Source: JBAXRT01 sp037131065
GTDB taxonomy: Bacteria > Bacteroidota > Bacteroidia > Bacteroidales > FEN-979
DNA length: 18,774 nt
Reading direction: 5' to 3'
Assembly (NCBI GenBank): GCA_037131065.1
Contig: JBAXRT010000046.1
Span: 1 to 18,774, forward strand
How positions within the stretch are numbered: position 1 is the first letter of the stretch; each line of letters opens with the position of its first letter. Position numbers and translations under genes: made by a program. Positions 12,871 to 18,774 of this stretch are shown in pieces. Under the pieces are notes generated by a model. That model ran no database searches, was not told the origin of the DNA, and saw only the letters and a program-made list of their open reading frames with translations.

Positions 12871-14592
12871 ATGGTAAAAAAGTACGCCCTTCTCCTAGCC
12901 ATCATATGGCTTTTTGTCCCATCTCCACTTTATTCCCAGGATCGTCTTCAGTCTGGTTACGACAGCATCTTCAACAAATGGGGCGAGATATATTTTAAAT
13001 TCAATGTCACCTCTGAAGTTGAATTGAATCAATTGACCCGTATCATTTCAATTGATAATTATTCGGACCATACTGTAACAGCCTATGCCAGCAGAAAACA
13101 GTTTACCGATTTTCTTGCTTATGGTTATAAGGTTTCTGTTCTTCCGAATCCCGGAGGATTGCTCAGCGAAAAAGAGCTCTCTCCGGATCCGGCAACCCGT
13201 TCAGGCAAGGGTGCTTTGGTATGGAATTTCTACCCGACTTACCAGCAATACATTGATACGATGTTCTATTTTGCATCGGCATTTCCATTATTGTGCCGGC
13301 TCGACACGATTGGTACTTCGGTCCAGGGCCGCCTAATCCTTGCCCTTAAGATCAGCGACAATGTCAATGTTGAAGAGGCGGAACCTGAATTTTTTTATAC
13401 TTCATCCATTCACGGTGACGAAACTACCGGGTACATACTGATGCTCCATCTGATCGATTCACTACTGACTACATACGATGTCAGTCCCAGGATCACAGGA
13501 CTTATCAACAACACAGAAATCTATATTAATCCCCTTGCAAACCCCGACGGGACATATCATGGCGGAAACAACTCGGTCTCTGGTGCAGTGAGGGACAATG
13601 CCAACGGATACGATCTTAACAGGAATTTTCCCGACCCGGCAGGGACATATACAGGCCCGAGACAAAAGGAAACACTTGCATTCATGAACTTTGCCGGAAA
13701 ACACCATTTCGTCATGTCGGCAAACTTTCATGGCGGGGCAGAGGTGTTCAACTATCCCTGGGATTGCTGGACCAGGCTTACTGCAGATGACGACTGGTGG
13801 TATTTCGCCGGCAGAGAGTATGCCGACACAGTTCACAAGTTCAGCCCTGCAAGTTATTTCAACCTGATGAACAATGGGGTCACGAACGGGGCAGAGTGGT
13901 ATATCATATATGGCGGACGTCAGGATTATATGAACTATTACCGGGGATGCCGTGAGGTGACACTGGAGGTCTCAAATACAAAATTACTGCCCTCAAACCA
14001 GCTTATTAAGCTCTGGAATTACAACCATAATTCGCTCCTGAATTATCTCGAACGCGTCAATTACGGTCTTCAGGGTGTCATAACAGACACGGTGACCGGT
14101 GAACCCATCGATTCGGTGAAGGTCTATATTTCCGGTTTTGACAAGGATAACTCATGGGTATATTCAAAGCTCCCATCCGGCTTTTACACCCGTCCAATTT
14201 TTGATGGAAGCTATAATGTGACATTTTCTGCGACAGGCTACTTTCCAAAGACCCTTGATATAACCGTTACCAATTACAGTACAACCATCATGGATGTACA
14301 GCTTAAGCCTATCACTTATGGGATCTCGGAGGAGAAATCAACACTTTCGGGTCTGGTTTGTCCTAATCCGAATGGAGGACAATTTACTTTCTTCATTCCT
14401 GGTGTTGAGCCTGGTGAGGTTGCTCTCGAAGTCATGAATCTTCTAGGAAAGCCTGTTTTTAAAGATAGGTTTTACCGGGAAAAAGGCATGAATTCAGTGA
14501 AGTTGGATATCGGCGAAAACCCTCCCGGAATCTATTTTATAAGTATCTTATTCAACAAGGATTTGTATCTTGAAAAAATCCTTGTCCGCTGA
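12871..14592 (+). CDS. Secreted M14 zinc carboxypeptidase with T9SS sorting domain
   Basis: A 573-residue exported metallocarboxypeptidase. In order: a signal peptide (about 1-22, ending PLYSQ), an N-terminal propeptide-like region to about 115, the M14 catalytic domain, a transthyretin-like/CarboxypepD regulatory domain (about 398-480, GVITDTVTGEPIDSVKVYISG), and a type IX sorting domain (about 495-573, beginning CPNPNGG). Zinc ligands are H181 and E184 in HGDE and H287 in NFHGG; R251 is in DLNRNF, Y344 corresponds to Tyr248 of carboxypeptidase A, and the catalytic glutamate is E366 in EVTLEVS. The catalytic plus transthyretin layout resembles the carboxypeptidase N/E/D group. ATG 12871 was preferred over TTG 12859, which overlaps dapA. 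The start is 4 bases after dapA. Confidence 0.94.
   Translation: MVKKYALLLAIIWLFVPSPLYSQDRLQSGYDSIFNKWGEIYFKFNVTSEVELNQLTRIISIDNYSDHTVTAYASRKQFTDFLAYGYKVSVLPNPGGLLSEKELSPDPATRSGKGALVWNFYPTYQQYIDTMFYFASAFPLLCRLDTIGTSVQGRLILALKISDNVNVEEAEPEFFYTSSIHGDETTGYILMLHLIDSLLTTYDVSPRITGLINNTEIYINPLANPDGTYHGGNNSVSGAVRDNANGYDLNRNFPDPAGTYTGPRQKETLAFMNFAGKHHFVMSANFHGGAEVFNYPWDCWTRLTADDDWWYFAGREYADTVHKFSPASYFNLMNNGVTNGAEWYIIYGGRQDYMNYYRGCREVTLEVSNTKLLPSNQLIKLWNYNHNSLLNYLERVNYGLQGVITDTVTGEPIDSVKVYISGFDKDNSWVYSKLPSGFYTRPIFDGSYNVTFSATGYFPKTLDITVTNYSTTIMDVQLKPITYGISEEKSTLSGLVCPNPNGGQFTFFIPGVEPGEVALEVMNLLGKPVFKDRFYREKGMNSVKLDIGENPPGIYFISILFNKDLYLEKILVR
14556..14584 (+). repeat. 9-bp inverted repeat at the end of the M14 gene
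   Basis: CAAGGATTT (14556-14564) and AAATCCTTG (14576-14584) are perfect inverted copies with an 11-base loop. They sit inside the last codons of the M14 gene at a convergent junction only 23 bases long. There is no T-run, so it is at most a weak terminator or attenuator. Confidence 0.3.
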
Positions 14593-14615
14593 CAACCAGT
14601 AATTCCTTCAAGGTC

Positions 14616-15554
14616 TCAGATCCTTAATCCTATCGTAAGTCCAACCCGGAAGGTGATCATGACCAATACGGTCACCAGAATAAAATAGCCGGCTAATTTG
14701 ATTTTCCTGGGATCCTCATCAAAAAACATATCCTGGATTGTTATGCTCCTGAAAATAACCGGGAGAATAATGAGCAGTGTGCAGGCATTCAGAAGAATAT
14801 CGAACAGCCTGATCTCCGGTAGTTTAAACAGAAAAATGATAATGTTTCCCAGTAGAAATGGAGCCAGAAACTGGGACAGGATAAACTTCATTCTGTTATA
14901 TTTATTCAGTACGTTGAAATAGGAGTTGGCGGAAAATAGGAACAGCCTTGTTGTTAGAAGACCTATCAGGAAAAGACTGATGAAGGCAAAAAGGGTTATG
15001 ATCATTTTCCCGGTATCCATAACAAACATATACATGATCACGTAACCGAAACCCTCGTTCATGATCGATCCGACCAGCATATTGCCAAAAAAGTTAATGA
15101 CCAGGTGACAGAAAGCCCATAGGACCGCAAGCCTGAGCAACCCTGTTTCTGACGCAACATTGAAGTATAGAATAAAAAGCAGGACCGCGAAGAAAATCGA
15201 GAACAGGGGACCGCTGGCAAAGACTGCGGAAACAGCATCGGAAGTCCACTCGTTGCCCCGGATCAGGTAGTCAATATTATAATAGAAAATGACCGTGCTG
15301 ATATCAAAGGCAGAAGCTGATATTGCTGTTACAAGCAGTGTCATGAAATAGACCACAAAGTAGGACAGGAGGTAGATGGCCAGGGAATTCAGCAAGATGA
15401 TCCTGAAAGTGAATTTCGGGAAGATCTTTGTAGTCGCATCCACATCGACATTCTGGCCGGGTAGAGTAAAAAGGGTTCCTCTCCTTAACAGGAAACGCAT
15501 CCTGCGATATGACCTGTAGATGTTTTCCCTGAAGGTCAGGGGGGAACGATCCAT
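14616..15554 (-). CDS. Multi-span inner-membrane protein of unknown function
   Basis: A 312-residue hydrophobic protein that I do not recognise by name; the layout is loosely like Yip1-type membrane proteins found in Bacteroidota. The first 50 residues are basic and probably cytoplasmic (SYRRMRFLLRR). About seven membrane segments follow, roughly at 53-76, 108-131, 139-160, 183-205, 224-245, 250-270 and 286-306. No catalytic motif is visible. It begins 9 bases after the stop of the alpha-oxoamine synthase gene on the same strand, so the two are likely cotranscribed. A lipid-related role would follow only if that linkage is functional. It converges on the M14 gene, with 23 bases between the stops and no clear terminator. 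Confidence 0.8.
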   Translation of the reverse strand: MDRSPLTFRENIYRSYRRMRFLLRRGTLFTLPGQNVDVDATTKIFPKFTFRIILLNSLAIYLLSYFVVYFMTLLVTAISASAFDISTVIFYYNIDYLIRGNEWTSDAVSAVFASGPLFSIFFAVLLFILYFNVASETGLLRLAVLWAFCHLVINFFGNMLVGSIMNEGFGYVIMYMFVMDTGKMIITLFAFISLFLIGLLTTRLFLFSANSYFNVLNKYNRMKFILSQFLAPFLLGNIIIFLFKLPEIRLFDILLNACTLLIILPVIFRSITIQDMFFDEDPRKIKLAGYFILVTVLVMITFRVGLTIGLRI

Positions 15555-15563
15555 AATTTCGAA

Positions 15564-16817
15564 TCAGTATTTATCTGCTACCAGGGGTATGCCTCCGGTA
15601 GAATATTTGCCATCGTCCAGTTTTTTTCTGATTTCAGAGAATGAATCGATGGTATAAGTTACATCTTCAAGGGTATGTACTGATGTAGGAATGAGACGAA
15701 GCATGATAACTCCTTTAGGCACAACAGGATAGATCACCATGGAACAAAAGATACCATAATTTTCCCTGAGGTCAGCTACGATCTGGGTGGCCTCAACAAG
15801 TCCTCCCTTAAGAAAAACAGGTGTAACCGGCGATTGGGTTTTGCCGATGTCGAAACCCTTCTCCTTCAGACCACTCTGAAGCGCTTTTACGATGGTCCAG
15901 AGTTTTTCACGAAGTTCAGGATGGTTGCGGATAAGGTCAAGACGCTTAAGGGATCCAATGACCATCGGCATCGGCAACGATTTTGCAAATACCTGTGAAC
16001 GCATGTTAAAGGCCAGTGCCTTGATGATTCTCTTTTCACTTGCAACAAAGGCTCCGATACCTGCCATTGCTTTGGCAAAGGTCCCGAAGTATACATCAAC
16101 ACCATCCTGAACAAGTTGCTCCTCACCTGTGCCTGCGCCCGTTTTTCCCATGGTGCCGAATCCGTGTGCGTCATCAACAAGAAGCCTGAATCCGTATTTA
16201 TCCTTGAATTTAAGTATTCCGGCCAGGTTGCCCAGGTCACCGGGCATTCCAAATACGCCTTCTGTGATCACAAGAACACCTCCTCCTGTCTGATCAGCCA
16301 GTTTCCTTGCGCGCTTGATCTGCTGTTCGAACTTCTCCATGTCATTGTGTGGGTAAACGAACCGCTTGCCCATATGCATGCGAAGTCCGTCGAGAATACA
16401 GGCATGGGATTCGGAGTCATAGACCACGACATCATGGCGGTCGAGCATAGAGTCAATAATAGAAACCATTCCCATGTAACCGTAGTTTAGCAGGTATGCT
16501 GATTCTTTTCCTTCAAATGCCGCCAGTTCATGCTCAAGCTGTTCATGATATTCTGTCTGACCCGACATCATCCGGGCGCCCATGGGGTAGGCGAGTCCAT
16601 ATTGATTGGATGCATCTGTGTCAGCTTTCCTGACTTCAGGATGATTGGCCAGGCCAAGGTAGTTGTTCAGGCTCCATACCAGGACGGGTTTGCCTCTGAA
16701 AGTCATCCTGTTTGAAATCTCTCCTTCAAGTTTCGGAAAAAAATAATAGCCGTAACCGGCATCAGCAAGCTGCCCCAGCGGGCCCATGTGGTCAACTATT
16801 TTATTGAAAATATCCAC
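15564..16817 (-). CDS. PLP-dependent alpha-oxoamine synthase (SPT/KBL/CapB-like)
   Basis: A 417-residue PLP enzyme of the alpha-oxoamine synthase family, which joins an amino acid to an acyl thioester with loss of CO2. The Schiff-base lysine is K249 in FGTFAKAMAG; D215 and H218 are in LLVDDAHG, and the PLP-stacking histidine is H138 in SESHACILDG. It lacks the N-terminal lipid-domain residues that would identify a substrate. Candidate activities are serine palmitoyltransferase (sphingolipids), cysteate acyltransferase (capnine/sulfonolipids) and 2-amino-3-ketobutyrate CoA ligase; the YPMGARMMSG and GVFGMPGDLG segments match a widespread Bacteroidota subgroup that is distinct from the characterised Bacteroides SPT as I recall it. 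It is first in a minus-strand pair with a membrane protein. No sphingolipid pathway genes are visible in the window. Confidence 0.9.
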   Translation of the reverse strand: MDIFNKIVDHMGPLGQLADAGYGYYFFPKLEGEISNRMTFRGKPVLVWSLNNYLGLANHPEVRKADTDASNQYGLAYPMGARMMSGQTEYHEQLEHELAAFEGKESAYLLNYGYMGMVSIIDSMLDRHDVVVYDSESHACILDGLRMHMGKRFVYPHNDMEKFEQQIKRARKLADQTGGGVLVITEGVFGMPGDLGNLAGILKFKDKYGFRLLVDDAHGFGTMGKTGAGTGEEQLVQDGVDVYFGTFAKAMAGIGAFVASEKRIIKALAFNMRSQVFAKSLPMPMVIGSLKRLDLIRNHPELREKLWTIVKALQSGLKEKGFDIGKTQSPVTPVFLKGGLVEATQIVADLRENYGIFCSMVIYPVVPKGVIMLRLIPTSVHTLEDVTYTIDSFSEIRKKLDDGKYSTGGIPLVADKY

Positions 16818-16858
16818 GGTTAATAAGATTTGGTTAATTATTGCGTTTTATTCATGCG

Positions 16859-16866
16859 CAAAATTA
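16859..16866 (-). promoter_or_regulatory. Candidate -7 box of the alpha-oxoamine synthase operon
   Basis: The minus strand reads TAATTTTG, an exact TAnnTTTG, 41 bases before the ATG at 16817. The position 19 bases upstream is close to but not TTTG. Confidence 0.5.
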
Positions 16867-16945
16867 TCATTTTTTTTGATGTGGGAAAGACTACTGCAGA
16901 AGGATTCCCGCAAAGCCTTAATTAGTTTATTTCAATCAAAAATTG

Positions 16946-16953
16946 TACCTTTG
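16946..16953 (+). promoter_or_regulatory. Candidate -7 box of bamD, almost touching the start codon
   Basis: TACCTTTG matches TAnnTTTG and ends 4 bases before the ATG at 16958. The expected transcription start would fall at or within a few bases of the start codon, suggesting a leaderless or near-leaderless mRNA. No exact -33 TTTG was found. Confidence 0.5.
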
Positions 16954-16957
16954 CACC

Positions 16958-17812
16958 ATGAAAAACAAGGGGCTCCTCTTTTTCCTGATTGGTTCACTGT
17001 TTCTGCTTTATTCATGCGGTTTTCAGAAAATACTGAAGGAAGGATCAGTGGATGAAAAGTATGACGCAGCCATCAAATTTTACAATGAAAAGGATTACTC
17101 CAGGTCGCTCCAGTTGTTCGACCAGCTGGTAGGAGTGATGCGTGCCACCGATAAATCTGAAAAAATTTATTACTATTATGCCTATTCCTATTATAACCAG
17201 AAAGATTATACCCTTGCATCCTATTACTTCAAACGATATTCAAATAATTTTCCGAATTCACCCCAGGCTGAAGAGTGCCAGTTCATGAGTGCCTATTGCA
17301 ACTACCTCAGTTCACCGGAATATAGTCTTGATCAGACGGTCACTTATGAAGCCATCAAGGATTTTCAGCTGTTTACAAATACATATCCGACAAGCAAGCG
17401 GGTTTCGGAATGCAACGATTTGATAGATAAATTACGTGAAAAACTTGAACATAAGGATTTTAAAATTGCCAGAATGTATTTCAGGATGGAGGATTATGCA
17501 GCTTCCATCCAGGGGCTCAATAACATCCTGAAAGAGTTTCCTGATACGCCTCACAAGGAAGAGATCCTTTTTATGATTTTCAAATCGTACCACAAGTTTG
17601 CCAAGGAAAGCGTTGAAGAGAGGAAAAAGGAGAGGCATCAGAAGGCGATTCTTGCCTACAATGAATTTGTCGCTCAGTATCCTGAAAGTAAATTCCTGGA
17701 TGAAGCGGCGACCCTGAAGCAGAAAACCAGAAATGAATTAGATGCGATGTTCCTAAAAGATCAGAAAAAGATCTTACAGGAAGATTTAAAAGGTCAACAA
17801 AAACAAAAATAA
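16958..17812 (+). CDS. bamD: Outer membrane assembly lipoprotein BamD
   Basis: A 284-residue lipoprotein of the BamD/ComL family, part of the BAM complex that inserts beta-barrel proteins into the outer membrane. The signal peptide ends in LLYSC, making C20 the lipidated residue; the Y at -2 is unusual for E. coli lipoboxes but tolerable in Bacteroidota. TPR-like helical repeats follow, with segments such as YDAAIKFYNEKDYSRSLQLF (about 40-59), the YYYYAYSYYNQKDYTLASYYF repeat and EYPDT-like FPDTPHKEEI. The C-terminus is charged and lysine-rich. An in-frame TTG at 16943 lies inside the -7 box and was rejected in favour of ATG 16958. It starts the bamD-rpoZ-coaBC operon; rpoZ follows after 4 bases. 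Confidence 0.93.
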   Translation: MKNKGLLFFLIGSLFLLYSCGFQKILKEGSVDEKYDAAIKFYNEKDYSRSLQLFDQLVGVMRATDKSEKIYYYYAYSYYNQKDYTLASYYFKRYSNNFPNSPQAEECQFMSAYCNYLSSPEYSLDQTVTYEAIKDFQLFTNTYPTSKRVSECNDLIDKLREKLEHKDFKIARMYFRMEDYAASIQGLNNILKEFPDTPHKEEILFMIFKSYHKFAKESVEERKKERHQKAILAYNEFVAQYPESKFLDEAATLKQKTRNELDAMFLKDQKKILQEDLKGQQKQK

Positions 17813-17816
17813 CCCC

Positions 17817-18152
17817 ATGGATTACAAAAAGATTAAAACCGATCTTCATGCCGTGACCCGGAATATTGAGGATTATACAAAGGGTACAAACAATATCTAC
17901 GAAACTGTGGCTGTCCTGTCAAAAAGGGCGAACCAGATAGGACTGGAAATGAAGGAAGAGCTTAACCAGAAGATTTCAGAGTTCGCAACCACTACTGACA
18001 ACCTTGAAGAGGTTTTTGAGAACCGCGAGCAGATCGAGATCGCAAAGTACTATGAGCATCTCCCGAAACCTACGCTCATTTCCATAAATGAATACCTGCA
18101 CAGCGAAATTTATTTCAGGAATCCGAATAAGGAGAGGGCTGAAGACTTTTAA
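17817..18152 (+). CDS. rpoZ: RNA polymerase omega subunit (Bacteroidota Rpb6 type)
   Basis: A 111-residue small RNA polymerase subunit that helps assemble and stabilise beta prime. The protein begins MDYKKIK and has the omega/Rpb6-like helix NIYETVAVLSKRANQIG at about 27-43, followed by the Bacteroidota-specific block DNLEEVFENREQIEIAKYYE and a PKPTL motif. This is the divergent omega form of the phylum, longer than the 91 residues of E. coli omega. It lies between bamD (4-base gap) and coaBC (9-base gap), an order I recognise as conserved in Bacteroidota. No separate promoter is visible. Confidence 0.92.
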   Translation: MDYKKIKTDLHAVTRNIEDYTKGTNNIYETVAVLSKRANQIGLEMKEELNQKISEFATTTDNLEEVFENREQIEIAKYYEHLPKPTLISINEYLHSEIYFRNPNKERAEDF

Positions 18153-18161
18153 CGACGGCAA

Positions 18162-18774
18162 ATGAGTGCTTTGCTCAAAGGAAAAAAGATCGTTATTGGC
18201 ATTACCGGAAGTATTGCAGCCTATAAAATTCCTTACCTGGTTCGTCTTCTTGTAAAGGAAGAGGCTGAAGTAAAGGTTGTCATGACACCGGTGGCAAAGG
18301 ATTTCGTCACTCCGTTGACCCTTGCCACTCTTTCAAGGAATCCCGTTATTATTAAACCATTCGACCTGGAATCAGGCACCTGGAGCAACCATGTTGAACT
18401 GGGGCAGTGGGCGGACCTGATGGTCTTTGCACCGGTCACAGCCAACACCCTGGCAAAGATGGTAGCCGGATTGGCGGATAATTTTCTCGTCACTGCCTAT
18501 CTTTCTGCAAAATGCCCGGTACTCATTGCGCCGGCGATGGATCTTGATATGTATAATCATCCTTCAACAAGGAAAAATGTTGAAATCCTCCGCTCTTATG
18601 GAAACCGTATCATTGAGCCTCAGGTAGGAGAGCTGGCCAGCGGGTTGTCGGGTCCTGGAAGACTGGAAGAACCGGAAAATATTTTTCGGTATATTACCGA
18701 CTATTTTACTTTGCAGAAACCCCTGGAAGGCAAGAAAATCCTTGTAACTGCAGGCCCGACATTCGAGAAAATTG
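18162..18774 (+). CDS. coaBC: CoaBC bifunctional coenzyme A synthesis enzyme (3' truncated by window edge)
   Basis: The first 204 codons of the bifunctional flavoprotein that attaches cysteine to phosphopantothenate and decarboxylates the product. The CoaC domain begins KKIVIGITGSIAAYK (the FMN-binding loop), has the active-site histidine H77 in SNHVELG, and contains PAMDLDMY at 124-131, the equivalent of the PxMNxxMW motif with D in place of N. The segment ELASGLSGPGRLEEPE (157-172) corresponds to the ACGDxGxGRM loop, and S160 sits where E. coli has the active-site cysteine (see findings). The CoaB domain starts at VTAGPTFEKI and runs off the window. The frame is open to base 18774. ATG 18162 follows rpoZ by 9 bases. 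Confidence 0.95.
   Translation, partial: MSALLKGKKIVIGITGSIAAYKIPYLVRLLVKEEAEVKVVMTPVAKDFVTPLTLATLSRNPVIIKPFDLESGTWSNHVELGQWADLMVFAPVTANTLAKMVAGLADNFLVTAYLSAKCPVLIAPAMDLDMYNHPSTRKNVEILRSYGNRIIEPQVGELASGLSGPGRLEEPENIFRYITDYFTLQKPLEGKKILVTAGPTFEKI

Noticed and set aside
16943..16957. TTG start for bamD
   Set aside because: It lies inside the -7 box and adds MYLCT in front of a normal lipoprotein signal.
1..18774. CRISPR arrays, tRNA, rRNA, phage or insertion sequences
   Set aside because: No regularly spaced repeats, cloverleaf or transposase-like frames were seen by eye; no search tool was available.

Overview
The window looks like ordinary core chromosome of a Bacteroidota bacterium, probably Bacteroidales-like. 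The evidence is the -7 box TAnnTTTG in front of most genes (one with an exact TTTG-N19 upstream element), three secreted peptidases ending in type IX secretion sorting domains, and several genes in forms typical of the phylum: type B L31, a GlmU-like fusion, the Rpb6-type omega subunit, and the order bamD-rpoZ-coaBC. I see no phage, insertion sequence, CRISPR array, tRNA or rRNA. No gene-free stretch exceeds 300 bases; the longest are about 110 to 190 bases.

Layout. Bases 1-586 hold the 3' part of a LuxC-type acyl-CoA reductase, with its reading frame disturbed in the first 22 bases. Then come rpmE2 with its own promoter and a strong terminator, a GlmU-like sugar nucleotidyltransferase/acyltransferase, and lon. 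Two tandem M1 metallopeptidase genes on the minus strand run head-on into lon. Divergent from them is an orphan family 5 (peptide/nickel type) substrate-binding lipoprotein whose coding sequence contains a run of 12 G. It converges on a PhnP-like metallo-hydrolase (minus). A plus-strand group follows: a conserved protein of unknown function (DUF6913 type), dapA and a secreted M14 carboxypeptidase. A minus-strand pair encodes a PLP-dependent alpha-oxoamine synthase and a multi-span membrane protein. The window ends with bamD, rpoZ and the first half of coaBC.

How the genes fit together. The three secreted peptidases and the peptide-binding-type lipoprotein suggest extracellular peptide breakdown and sensing or uptake, which is an inference. 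The other genes are housekeeping: ribosome, cell-envelope precursors, proteolysis, lysine/peptidoglycan precursor synthesis, outer-membrane assembly, RNA polymerase and coenzyme A synthesis.

I did not find a clear new system. The best candidates for a second look are the G12 tract (possible phase variation), the M1 pair with near-identical active-site DNA, a near-leaderless bamD promoter, and inverted repeats upstream of lon and in the MBL/DUF6913 intergenic region.
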